Source of the DNA: Olsenella sp. kh2p3
Lineage (GTDB): Bacteria > Actinomycetota > Coriobacteriia > Coriobacteriales > Atopobiaceae
DNA length: 64,000 bases
Direction: 5' to 3'
Assembly: GCA_900119625.1 (NCBI GenBank)
Contig: FPKD01000007.1
Coordinates: forward strand, 50,965-114,964
Positions 47,150-55,496 of the stretch are shown piece after piece. Position 1 is the first letter of the stretch; each line of letters starts with the position of its first letter. Under the pieces are notes generated by a model. That model was not told the origin of the DNA. It searched no databases and was given only the letters and a program-made list of their open reading frames with translations. Made by a program: the position numbers and the translations under genes.

Positions 47150-48904
47150 CTACTCCTCCCCCGCAAGACCAAGCTCCTTGGCGCTGAGCTGGCTCTTTGC
47201 AATCTCCAGGTACTCAGGGCAGCTGCGCAGGAGCTCCTCGTGCGTGCCCTGCCCCACCACGCGGCCCTCGTCGAGCACGATGATCTGGTCCGCACCCATG
47301 ACGGTGGCAATGCGCTGTGCCACCACCAGGACCGCGGTGTCCGCCTGCTCGCGGGCAAGCGCCTGGCGCAGCCGCGCGTCCGTGGCGTAGTCAAGCGCCG
47401 AGAAGGAATCGTCCAGCACCAGGACCTCGGGGTGCGTGGCAAGCGCGCGTGCAATGGCCAGACGCTGGCGCTGGCCGCCGGAGACGTTGGTGCCGCCCTG
47501 GGCAATCGTCGTCTGAAGGCCGTCTTCCTTCTCGGCCACAAGCTCCGTTGCCTGCGCCACGTCGATGGCGTGGAGCAGGTCCTCCTCACTGGCGCCATCT
47601 GTACCAAAGGCCACGTTGCTGGCGATGGTGCCCGAGAAGAGAAAGCCTTGCTGGGGTACGTAGCCCACGCGCGAGCGCAGGTCGGCGAGGGACATCTTGC
47701 GCGTGTCCACGCCATCGAGCGTGATGGTGCCCGCTGTGGGGTCGTAGAGGCGCGGTACCAGCTGTACGAGCGTGGACTTGCCCGAGCCCGTGGAGCCCAC
47801 GATGGCCGTCACCTTGCCGGGCGTGGTGGCAAAGCTCACGTCGCTCACCACCTCGCCCTCGGCATCCGGGTAGTGAAAGCCCACATGGTCAAAGACCAGC
47901 CGTCCGCGCGGCGCGTCTGCCGCCGGCGAGACGGGCTGCTCTGGCTCCGCCACGGCCGGCGTGACGTCGAGCACCTCCTGCACGCGGCCAACGGAGACCT
48001 CGGCGCGTGGCAGGATCACGGCCACCATCGAGACGATGAGGAAGCTCATCACGATCATCATGGCGTAGCTGATAAAGGCCATCATGTCGCCCGCCTGCAT
48101 GGCGCCGGCGGCCACCCCGTGCGAGCCAAACCACACGATGGCAACCGTGGCCACGTTCATCACGAGCATCATGAGCGGCATCATGAGGGTCATGGCGCGG
48201 TTCACAAAGAGCTGCGCATCACGAAGGTCGCCGGACGCCGCATCAAAGCGCTTGAGCTCGTGGCCCTGGCGGCCAAAGGCGCGGATGGTCATGATGCCGT
48301 CGAGCATCTCTCGCGCAAGCAGGTTCACGCGGTCTACCAGCGACTGCATAACCTTAAAGCGCGGCATGGTGAGCGTGAAGAGCACTGCCACAATGCCCAG
48401 CACGGCGAGAAGCGCCGCGCCCACGATCCACGTGAGGCCGCCTCCCATGGTCATCACCTGTACCACGGCAACCACACCCATGACCGGCGCAAACATCACC
48501 ATGCGCAGCATGATCACAATCATGGTCTGGATCTGCTGCACGTCGTTGGTGCAGCGCGTGATGAGCGACGACTGCGAGAACCGGTTGACCTCCGCGGGCG
48601 AGAATGACATCACCTTTGCAAAGACGTCGCGGCGCAGGTCGCGCGCCACGGCCGCCGCCACGCGGGACGCAATGAGCCCCGCGAGCACGGCCGCCGCGAG
48701 CGACCCCAGGCAGAAGCCAAACATCACTAGCGCCATATGCCCCAGGTAGGCGGAGTTGCCCGCCTCAGTGCCAACCACGCCCACGTTCACGATGTCGGAC
48801 ATGTAGCGCGGCAGCGACAGTTCGCAGAGCGCCTGCACCAGAAGTAGCGCGAACACCGCAACGACCTCACCCACGTGCCCGCGAAGGAGCTTAGCGAGCC
48901 TCAT
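47150..48904 (-). CDS. heterodimeric ABC multidrug exporter subunit (degenerate Walker B)
   Basis: A 584-residue half transporter with six helices and an ATPase domain. Walker A is VGSTGSGKST, the signature a normal VSGGQRQRLAIARAL, but Walker B reads VLVLDDSFSALD, so the catalytic Glu is Asp. That is the degenerate-site subunit of a heterodimer. ATG 48904 overlaps the marR stop region by 14 bp, and a second ATG (48913) is possible; GGAGGGGG lies 8-9 nt before 48904. Second gene of a marR-ABC-ABC operon. Confidence 0.9.
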   Translation of the reverse strand: MRLAKLLRGHVGEVVAVFALLLVQALCELSLPRYMSDIVNVGVVGTEAGNSAYLGHMALVMFGFCLGSLAAAVLAGLIASRVAAAVARDLRRDVFAKVMSFSPAEVNRFSQSSLITRCTNDVQQIQTMIVIMLRMVMFAPVMGVVAVVQVMTMGGGLTWIVGAALLAVLGIVAVLFTLTMPRFKVMQSLVDRVNLLAREMLDGIMTIRAFGRQGHELKRFDAASGDLRDAQLFVNRAMTLMMPLMMLVMNVATVAIVWFGSHGVAAGAMQAGDMMAFISYAMMIVMSFLIVSMVAVILPRAEVSVGRVQEVLDVTPAVAEPEQPVSPAADAPRGRLVFDHVGFHYPDAEGEVVSDVSFATTPGKVTAIVGSTGSGKSTLVQLVPRLYDPTAGTITLDGVDTRKMSLADLRSRVGYVPQQGFLFSGTIASNVAFGTDGASEEDLLHAIDVAQATELVAEKEDGLQTTIAQGGTNVSGGQRQRLAIARALATHPEVLVLDDSFSALDYATDARLRQALAREQADTAVLVVAQRIATVMGADQIIVLDEGRVVGQGTHEELLRSCPEYLEIAKSQLSAKELGLAGEE

Positions 48905-49397
48905 GCGCACCATCCCCCTCCAGCGGGCAGCCTGCCCGCGAGCCATCCGCGCCCTGCGCGCGGGCGGTGACAACCTTGGCCAGATGCCCCGAGATGCGCA
49001 CCAGCTCGCGCGCGTCATGTTCGCCCAGCTCACGAAGGATACCCGCCACGTAGCCGTTGACCACCTCAAAGCGATGCTGGACCTCGGCCTCGCCCTTATT
49101 GGTGAGGCGCACGATCACGCTGCGGCGGTCATGGGGACTGGCGTGCCGCTCCACCAGGCCACGACCCTCGAGCTGGTCGATCGTCTTGGTGATGCGCGCG
49201 GTCGACACCTGGCACGCACGCGCCAAAGCCGTTGGGGTCATGCCCTCGGGCTGGTGGTGGAGCGCGTGCAGGGCAATTATCTCGCCACGCATCTCCATGT
49301 CCTTGGAGTGCACCCCGTGACCGGCCCTAAGGCCGTGGACCGAGGTCATGAGCTGCTGGGCTAGGCCGTCCCAGTCCGTCTTTTCGGCGTTGGACAT
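48891..49397 (-). CDS. MarR-family transcriptional regulator
   Basis: A 168-residue winged-helix regulator that likely represses the ABC exporter operon it heads. PTALARACQVSTARITKTIDQLEGRGLVERHASPHDRRSVIVRLT is the recognition helix and beta wing, with the conserved DRR. A His-rich stretch (HGVHSKDMEMRGEIIALHALHHQPEG) precedes it. ATG 49397 follows GAGAGGAGCAGAGC. Three copies of a 14-bp site lie upstream (49420-49532) and are probably its own operators. Confidence 0.88.
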   Translation of the reverse strand: MSNAEKTDWDGLAQQLMTSVHGLRAGHGVHSKDMEMRGEIIALHALHHQPEGMTPTALARACQVSTARITKTIDQLEGRGLVERHASPHDRRSVIVRLTNKGEAEVQHRFEVVNGYVAGILRELGEHDARELVRISGHLAKVVTARAQGADGSRAGCPLEGDGAHEAR

Positions 49398-49419
49398 GCT
49401 CTGCTCCTCTCGATTGATT

Positions 49420-49532
49420 GCTAATGCCGTTAAACAGTTAGAGATGCTACCCCGCTCATACGGGATAATTAACGGCATTAGCGAGAAGGGGCTCGGACCT
49501 ATATAGGGTCTACACTTATTAATGGCGTTAGC
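49420..49532. promoter_or_regulatory. three MarR-type operator sites
   Basis: GCTAATGCCGTTAA at 49420-49433, its exact inverse TTAACGGCATTAGC at 49469-49482, and TTAATGGCGTTAGC at 49519-49532. Each is itself an imperfect dyad. On the minus strand TTAATT and TAGCAT with a 17-bp spacer (49444-49472) form a possible marR promoter overlapped by site 2. Site 3 covers the stop codon of the MFS gene. Confidence 0.7.
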
Positions 49533-50820
49533 GATTCTCGCCAGGCGCCTGGCTGGCGGCGGCACCACGCGTGTCCTTCTCGCCGTCATGGCGCGTAAGC
49601 AGGAGAAACGCGACTGCGAGAACCGCCACCACCGCAGATGCAGCAAAGAGAGTCCCCTGCACCCCCAACACGTTTGCCACCAGAGGCGCCACAAGCAGCG
49701 GCAGGGTCCCCGCGCTATTGGTGCCCGCGTTCATGACCGCTGTCACGCGCCCCACATACGAGACATCGCAGCTGCGCTGCAGGATTGTGTCCTTCACGGG
49801 TCGCATGGCACCAAAGCCAAGGCCCGTCACAAGCTGCCCTACCACTGCGATGGTCACGTTCGCCGTGCCCACGTAAATCATGGAGCCCACGCCGGTCACC
49901 AGCAGCAGAGCAGAAAGCGTCCCCAGCGTGAGCCGCTTGGTGGAGACACGCAGCACCAGCAGCGACCCCACCGTCGCACCCACGCCGGCGCAGGCGGAGA
50001 GCCAGCCCATCCAATCGCCACTCACCTGCAACACGTCGCGGTAGAAGAGCGACTCGAGCGAGTCGAAGGCGCCGTAGGCAAAAAAGCCCAGAAAGTAGAG
50101 AAGAAAGAGCGTGCGCAGGGTCCTGTGCGAGAAGGTCACTCGAAAGCCCTCTACAAGCTGATGCCAAAAGCCCTCGTTGGCGGCGGGCTTCTCGTCGCTT
50201 GCGTGACCTGCGCGCCGGCTTGCTACGGTGCCCGGCGCCTCCGACGTTGCCCAGACAAGCGCGGCGGCGAGAAGCGACGCCACGGGAATGGCGACAAAGC
50301 AGGCCTGGTTGGTGGAAAGCGTGGTCACGAAGCCGCCGACGAGCGGACCTACGATGACCGCCACCGAGACGGCGGTTCCGCACAGGCTGTTCATGCGCTT
50401 GAGCTCGCGCGGGCTGCTGGTGAGGAAGCGTGGGTAGGCGCTCACGGTGGTGCCGCAGAAGCCGTCGGCCAGACCCTCGAGCGTCGAGACCACGGCAAGC
50501 ATGGGATAGCTCAGGGGCATGAACAGGGCAAAGATGCCGATAAGCGCAAAGCCCACGAGCGAGGTCGCAAGGGTAAGGCGCGGGCCCACGCGGTCCGTGA
50601 CCACGCCCGCGAGGGCGCCGCCCACCACCAGGGCAACGTTGAGCAGTATGACCAGGGCAGATACCTCAATGGCGCCGGCGCCGAGCTGATAGGTGGCGCA
50701 GCCGATGAGTCCCACGAAGTACGTGGCGGTAAAGCCCAAAACGAGCAGGAAGTTTGCAAGCACAAGACGGCGCGTGGGAGTAAAGAGCGGGCGCAGACCG
50801 AGACGAGAATGGGAAGGCAT
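49528..50820 (-). CDS. MFS transporter
   Basis: A 430-residue major facilitator with twelve predicted helices. Motif A-like GVVTDRVGPRLTLATSL lies between helices 2 and 3 (near 75), and a matching loop LRVSTKRLTLGTL lies in the second half. It resembles drug exporters, though a substrate cannot be given. ATG 50820 has GGAGATCCC upstream. A short leader reading frame and hairpin precede it, suggesting translation-linked control. Its stop codon overlaps a MarR-type site of the next operon. Confidence 0.86.
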   Translation of the reverse strand: MPSHSRLGLRPLFTPTRRLVLANFLLVLGFTATYFVGLIGCATYQLGAGAIEVSALVILLNVALVVGGALAGVVTDRVGPRLTLATSLVGFALIGIFALFMPLSYPMLAVVSTLEGLADGFCGTTVSAYPRFLTSSPRELKRMNSLCGTAVSVAVIVGPLVGGFVTTLSTNQACFVAIPVASLLAAALVWATSEAPGTVASRRAGHASDEKPAANEGFWHQLVEGFRVTFSHRTLRTLFLLYFLGFFAYGAFDSLESLFYRDVLQVSGDWMGWLSACAGVGATVGSLLVLRVSTKRLTLGTLSALLLVTGVGSMIYVGTANVTIAVVGQLVTGLGFGAMRPVKDTILQRSCDVSYVGRVTAVMNAGTNSAGTLPLLVAPLVANVLGVQGTLFAASAVVAVLAVAFLLLTRHDGEKDTRGAAASQAPGENR

Positions 50821-50883
50821 GGGATCTCCAAGGGTTTGGCGGCGAGAAGGACGTTGCCCCGTCTTGGGGCGGACGATGCGTCG

Positions 50884-50919
50884 CTACTTTGCGAGCTGTC
50901 CCCCTGCGATCCCTGCCAT
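50884..50919 (-). CDS. 11-residue leader peptide upstream of the MFS gene
   Basis: On the minus strand AAGGAGG, then 5 nt, then ATG starts MAGIAGGQLAK and a TAG stop (50886-50884). The stop is 63 nt before the MFS start. The ribosome site is better than that of the MFS gene itself. A GCCCC/GGGGC hairpin lies between leader and gene. This layout resembles ribosome-stalling leaders of antibiotic-resistance genes. It is inferred from sequence only. Confidence 0.5.
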   Translation of the reverse strand: MAGIAGGQLAK

Positions 50920-50929
50920 GAGTACCTCC

Positions 50930-50941
50930 TTGGTTAACCAA
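50930..50941. promoter_or_regulatory. perfect 12-bp palindrome upstream of the MFS leader
   Basis: TTGGTTAACCAA sits immediately upstream of the leader ribosome site (they share 50930-50931), a possible operator or hairpin foot. Confidence 0.45.
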
Positions 50942-50996
50942 CGTTCGCACGATGTTACGCGCGTGCCGCTTGCCGCGCAAGGGGGCGGTTGGGGTA

Positions 50997-52280
50997 TTAG
51001 CCCTCCGCGTAGATGCCCACAAGCGCCTGGAGCACGTCAACCATGGTCTCCAGCTCGCGCACCGGCACGAACTCGGTCACGCCGTGAGCGTTGTGGTAGC
51101 AGGCCGAGAGGTTCGCGCACGGCAGGCCGCGGAAGGAGAGCTGCGCGCCATCGGTGCCGCCACGCATGGGGACCGTCCGCATGGTGACGCCGCAGGCAGC
51201 ATACGCCCGACGCGCGGACTCGATGAGGTGCGCGTTCTCGGGACGGGTGATGACCTCGGCCATGTTGCGATACTGGTCGCGGATCTCGATGGAGAGCACG
51301 GGCTGGGCGGCCGCCGCGGACGGGCGCAGCGCGTACTCCTCGTTCACCTGGGCTACGGCCGAGCGGAGCAGGTCCTTTCTCGCCTCAAAGCGGTTGCGGT
51401 CGTGGTCGCGAATGATGTAGTCCGCACGGGCATCTTCGCAGTTGCCCTCAATGCGCTCCAGGTAGAAGAAGCCCTCGCGGTCCTGCGTGAACTCCGGGCG
51501 GTCCTGGGGCGGAATGAGCTGGTGCACGTGGAGCAACGCCTCGGAGGCGTTGACCATCACGTCCTTCGCGGTCCCGGTGTGGACCGAGCGCCCGTTGGCG
51601 CGGATGGTCGCCTCGGCGGCGTTGAACGTCTCGTAGCAAAACTCTCCCAGGGGGCCTGCGTCGATGGTGTAGCCGTAGGCAGCACCCAGCGCGTCAAGGT
51701 CGAGCAGCGCCGCGCCGTGGCCGATCTCCTCGTCAGGGACAAACGCCAGCGCGAGCGCCGGATGCGGAATGGCGGGGTTCTCGGCAAGGCGTGCGAGAAG
51801 CGAGACGGCCATGGCCACGGCCGCCTTGTCGTCTCCGCCGAGAAGCGACGTGCCGTCCGAGGTCACAAGGTCCTCGCCAATGAGGTCTTTGAGCTCCGGG
51901 TTTGTGGCGGGGTCGAGGGCGACTTCGGCGCCGTCGCGGCCGCTGCCCAGGACAAGCCGTCCACCCTCGTAGCGCTTGACCTGCGGGTGGACCGGGCTGC
52001 CATATGTCTGCCACGCGGTGTCGAGGTGGCAGCAGAACGCAAGCGCGGGGCGCTTCTCGGCGCCGACGCTTGCGGGCCAGTGGGCCGTGACGTAGGCGTG
52101 CTCGTCGAGCGTGACGTCATGGGCGCCAAGGTCGCGCAGGTCAGCGGCAACGACGCGCGCCATGTCGAATTGGGCCGGGGTCGAGGGCACCGTTTGCGCG
52201 GTGCGCGGATCCGACTGCGAGGGAACCTCGCAATACCTCACGAACCTCTCGAGCACGTCACTTGTCGCCTTGCGTCCCAT
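50997..52280 (-). CDS. pepT: peptidase T (tripeptidase)
   Basis: A 427-residue M20B metallopeptidase that removes the N-terminal residue of tripeptides in the cytoplasm. Zinc ligands and catalytic residues are visible: FCCHLDTAW (near 83), LGGDDKAAVA (near 147), VPDEEIGHGA (Glu pair near 181), TIDAGPLGEF and YHNAHGVTEFVP (C-terminal His). ATG 52280 has GGAGAGGT 8 nt upstream. Single gene; a 1-kb repeat-rich gap separates it from sufC. Confidence 0.93.
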   Translation of the reverse strand: MGRKATSDVLERFVRYCEVPSQSDPRTAQTVPSTPAQFDMARVVAADLRDLGAHDVTLDEHAYVTAHWPASVGAEKRPALAFCCHLDTAWQTYGSPVHPQVKRYEGGRLVLGSGRDGAEVALDPATNPELKDLIGEDLVTSDGTSLLGGDDKAAVAMAVSLLARLAENPAIPHPALALAFVPDEEIGHGAALLDLDALGAAYGYTIDAGPLGEFCYETFNAAEATIRANGRSVHTGTAKDVMVNASEALLHVHQLIPPQDRPEFTQDREGFFYLERIEGNCEDARADYIIRDHDRNRFEARKDLLRSAVAQVNEEYALRPSAAAAQPVLSIEIRDQYRNMAEVITRPENAHLIESARRAYAACGVTMRTVPMRGGTDGAQLSFRGLPCANLSACYHNAHGVTEFVPVRELETMVDVLQALVGIYAEG

Positions 52281-52478
52281 GCGGTGGTACCTCTCCCCTA
52301 GCGCTTACGGCAGTCCGCGGCTGCTGCGGCCGCGCGCACGCCCTTCCCGGATAACTACCCTAGCGCAATGCGTGCGACGCTTCTCGGCGCACGTCTCGCG
52401 GCGCGCGATAACTGCGCCGCTGGAACGCCACGCGGCAATGGTGTCGCCGGAATGGCGCACGGCAGCGATGTCGCCAAG

Positions 52479-52632
52479 ATGCCGCGTCATTTCGCCGGTT
52501 AGGAAAAATCCGAACGTTTAGGGGGGTCTAAACGTTCGAAATCCGCGACACCTCCCGCAATGCCGCGCATTCCCACCGGTTAGAAGGCCTTAACCGTTCG
52601 GGAAAATCCTAAACGGCGAAATGGCGCGGCAT
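52479..52632. repeat. family B palindrome, copy 2
   Basis: About 154 bp. Arms ATGCCGCG..ATTTCGCCGGTTAGG and CCTAAACGGCGAAAT..CGCGGCAT; inner modules CGAACGTTTAG/CTAAACGTTCG and CCGGTTAGAAGG..TTAACCGTTCGG repeat. The centre, read on the minus strand, is CATTGCGGGAGGTG, like that of copy 1. Confidence 0.75.
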
Positions 52633-52675
52633 TGAAGAAAGGGCTGGCAACGCTGCCGAGAAGGGCAGGACCAAA

Positions 52676-52855
52676 ACCTCCGCTCGGGCGATATTCTGAC
52701 GCCGGAGGGCACGTTATCGAAGCAATCACGTACGAAGTCCCTGCTCGGGCGATATTCTGACGCCGGAGGGCACGTTATCGAAGCAATCACGTACGAAAGG
52801 GGCCTTCCGGCGCCGTTTTCTCGCCGGAGGGCGAGTTTCCGCAGCGTCGGCGAGA
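52676..52855. repeat. family C hairpin repeats, locus 7 (55-bp perfect repeat, period 61)
   Basis: 52682-52736 and 52743-52797 are identical over 55 bp, 61 bp apart (GCTCGGGCGATATTCTGACG .. CAATCACGTACGAA). A third, diverged unit follows (CCTTCCGGCG..CGCCGGAGGG, 52804-52832). Confidence 0.8.
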
Positions 52856-53017
52856 GCTGCCGCCAGCCGTGCGTCGATAAGGGCCACCGGTCGCACGCCG
52901 GCACGCCGAGAAGCGCCGACCGCGGCCACCCCGCCGCGCCACAAGCCGCCGACCCCAACAAAATGCCCCCTTAGCCGTAGGAATTTGTGAAACCGCCGAG
53001 AAACCCGTCCCTCACCC

Positions 53018-53091
53018 TTGCCTTCTATTTCCTACAAACTAGTATGAATTAGGTCGCAAGGGGTACCCTCGGGTTAGGTCGCGTGGGGCAC
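53018..53091 (+). promoter_or_regulatory. candidate suf operon promoter and repeat sites
   Basis: TTGCCT (53018-53023), 16 bp, TAGTAT (53040-53045). An imperfect dyad CCTAC..TTAGG (53031-53053) covers the -10, and TTAGGTCGC occurs twice, at 53049 and 53074, 25 bp apart. These are candidate sites for the Rrf2 regulator at the operon end. The leader to sufC is about 260 nt and GC-rich, with no clear known riboswitch. 52281-52478 and 52856-53017 hold nothing I can identify. Confidence 0.45.
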
Positions 53092-53313
53092 TCCCCACAG
53101 GTGGTCCAAAGCACTCTCGCGAGCAACCCAAGGCACCTTCGCGGGCAGACCAATTTGTCCCCCGCAGGCAGCCCCAGGCACCCCACGAGTGCCCAACCGC
53201 CAAACGCGACTAGGAAGGAACGCACGCGCGCCGGCTCGCCGACCCCGTGCGGGGAGAGGAAACCTGCGTCGGCAGCCAAGTAGCCGCAGGCGCATTCGAG
53301 CTAGGAGAACAGC

Positions 53314-54084
53314 ATGGCAGACACGCTTCTCGACGTGAGCGGCATCTCCGCAGGTACGGAGGACAAGCCTATCCTCCACGACGTCAACCTCAAGGTTGGC
53401 GCAGGCGAGACCCACGTCCTCATGGGCCCCAACGGCGCCGGCAAGTCGACGCTCGGCCACGTGATCATGGGCGACCCCACCTACAAGGTCACCTCGGGCA
53501 CCATCACCTTTAACGGCCAGGACATCACCGAGCTCTCGCCCGACAAGCGCTCGCTCGCGGGCGTCTTCCTGTCCTATCAGGCCCCCGTTGAGGTCCCCGG
53601 CGTGCCCCTCTACAGCTTCCTGCGCTCCATCTCGCAGATGCGCCCCGAGCTCAAGTGCACCGCGCGCGAGTTCCGTCGCCGCGTGGGCGCCATCGCCGAC
53701 GAGCTCAACCTCGACCAGAGCTTCCTCATGCGCGAGCTCAACGTGGGCTTCTCGGGCGGCGAGAAGAAGAAGATCGAGATGCTCCAGCTGCTGCTTCTCC
53801 AGCCCAAGCTGGCAATTCTCGACGAGACGGACTCCGGCCTCGACGTCGACGCCCTGGCCACCGTCTCGCACGGCATCCAGCGCTACCGCGAGACCGTGGG
53901 CGGCGCGCTCATCATGATCACGCACAACACGCGCATCCTCGAGCGCCTCACCGTGGACCGCACGCACGTGATGGTCAAGGGCCACCTGGTTGCCGAGGGC
54001 CCCGCAAGCCTCATCGACGACATCGACAAGAACGGCTTCGAGCGCTTCGAGAGCCAGGCCGCGGGCGAGGGTGATGCAAGGTGA
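53314..54084 (+). CDS. sufC: Fe-S cluster assembly ATPase SufC
   Basis: A 256-residue ABC-type ATPase that works in the cytoplasmic SufBCD scaffold. Walker A MGPNGAGKST (near 40), Q-loop LSYQAPVEVPGV, signature FSGGEKKKIEMLQ, Walker B LAILDETDSGLD and the SufC-specific ITHNTRILE are all present. ATG 53314 follows CTAGGAGAACAGC. First gene of sufCBDSU-rrf2; its TGA overlaps the sufB GTG by 4 bp. Confidence 0.96.
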   Translation: MADTLLDVSGISAGTEDKPILHDVNLKVGAGETHVLMGPNGAGKSTLGHVIMGDPTYKVTSGTITFNGQDITELSPDKRSLAGVFLSYQAPVEVPGVPLYSFLRSISQMRPELKCTAREFRRRVGAIADELNLDQSFLMRELNVGFSGGEKKKIEMLQLLLLQPKLAILDETDSGLDVDALATVSHGIQRYRETVGGALIMITHNTRILERLTVDRTHVMVKGHLVAEGPASLIDDIDKNGFERFESQAAGEGDAR

Positions 54085-55496
54085 CAAAGGAGAGGACGCA
54101 GGTCGCAGACGTCGACCGCTCCCTCTACGACTTCACCAAGTCCGAGGAGGGATACGAGCGCTACGCCGACGGCCTCACGCCGGACATCGTGCGCGCAATC
54201 TCGGCCAAGAAGGACGAGCCCCAGTGGATGCTCGACCTGCGCCTGAAGGCGCTCGACGAGTACCACCGCCGCCCCATGGCCACCAACTGGGGCCCATCGA
54301 TCGCAGGCCTTGACCTGGACCACATCTCCACGTACGTCTCGCCCAAGACCAAGCAGGCCTCGAGCTGGGACGACGTGCCGGCAGACATCAAGGACACCTT
54401 CGAGCGCCTGGGCATCCCCGAGGCGGAGCGCGAGAGCCTCGCCGGCGTGGGCGCCCAGTACGACTCGGAGATCGTCTACCACAACATGCGCGAGGAGGTC
54501 GCCAAGCAGGGCGTCGTCTACACCACGATCGAGGACGCGCTGCACGATTCCAAGTGGGAGCCCGTGGTCCACGAGTACTTTGGCACCCTCATCCCCATGA
54601 CCGACCACAAGTTTGCGGCGCTCCACTACGCCGTGTGGTCGGGCGGCTCGTTTGTCTACGTGCCCGAGGGCGTCAGCCTCGACTACCCGCTGCAGAGCTA
54701 CTTCCGTCTCAACGCCCAGGGCGCCGGCCAGTTCGAGCACACGCTCATCATCGTGGAGCCGGGCGCCAACCTGCACTTCATCGAGGGCTGTTCTGCTCCC
54801 AAGTACTACGAGGCCAACCTCCACGCCGGCGCCGTGGAACTCTTCGTGAAGGACGGCGCGCGCCTGCGCTACTCCACGATCGAGAACTGGTCCAAGAACA
54901 TGTACAACCTCAACACCAAGCGCGCCACCGTGGGCGCGGACGCAAAGATGGAGTGGGTCTCGGGCAGCTTTGGCAGCCACGTCTCCTACCTCTACCCCAC
55001 CACGATCCTCGCCGGCGACCGCTCCAGCTGCGAGTTCACGGGCATCACCTTCTCCGGTGCCACGCAGGACCTCGACACCGGCTGCAAGGTCATTCTCAAC
55101 GGCCGTGACACCACCGCCTCGGTGAGCACCAAGTCCATCTCCAAGGACGGCGGCATCAACACGTTCCGCTCCTCGGTCGTCGTCGGCCGCCACGCCGACA
55201 ACGCGCGCTGCACCGTGAGCTGCCAGTCGCTCATGCTCGACAACATCAGCCGCTCCGACACCATCCCCGCAATGGACGTGCGCAACCCCACGGCCTCCGT
55301 GGGCCACGAGGCGACCATCGGCCGCATCTCGGACGACACGATCCTCTACCTCATGAGTCGCGGCTGCTCCGAGCAGGAGGCCCGCACGCTCGTGGTGAAC
55401 GGCTTTGCCAACCCGGTCTCGAAGGAGCTCCCCATGGAGTACGCCGTCGAGATGAACAACCTCATCAAGCTCGAGATGGAAGGGGCGATCGGCTAA
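54081..55496 (+). CDS. sufB: Fe-S cluster assembly scaffold SufB
   Basis: A 471-residue scaffold on which clusters form. The beta-helix core (FVYVPEGVSLDYPLQSYFR, RLRYSTIENWSKNMYNLNTKRA, AGDRSSCEFTGITFSG) and the C-terminal SufC-binding helices (RGCSEQEARTLVVNGFANPV) match SufB. HEATIGRISDDTILYLMSRG is the usual motif. GTG start 54081 is coupled to sufC (GTGA); its stop overlaps the sufD ATG by 1 base (TAATG). Confidence 0.96.
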   Translation: MTKERTQVADVDRSLYDFTKSEEGYERYADGLTPDIVRAISAKKDEPQWMLDLRLKALDEYHRRPMATNWGPSIAGLDLDHISTYVSPKTKQASSWDDVPADIKDTFERLGIPEAERESLAGVGAQYDSEIVYHNMREEVAKQGVVYTTIEDALHDSKWEPVVHEYFGTLIPMTDHKFAALHYAVWSGGSFVYVPEGVSLDYPLQSYFRLNAQGAGQFEHTLIIVEPGANLHFIEGCSAPKYYEANLHAGAVELFVKDGARLRYSTIENWSKNMYNLNTKRATVGADAKMEWVSGSFGSHVSYLYPTTILAGDRSSCEFTGITFSGATQDLDTGCKVILNGRDTTASVSTKSISKDGGINTFRSSVVVGRHADNARCTVSCQSLMLDNISRSDTIPAMDVRNPTASVGHEATIGRISDDTILYLMSRGCSEQEARTLVVNGFANPVSKELPMEYAVEMNNLIKLEMEGAIG

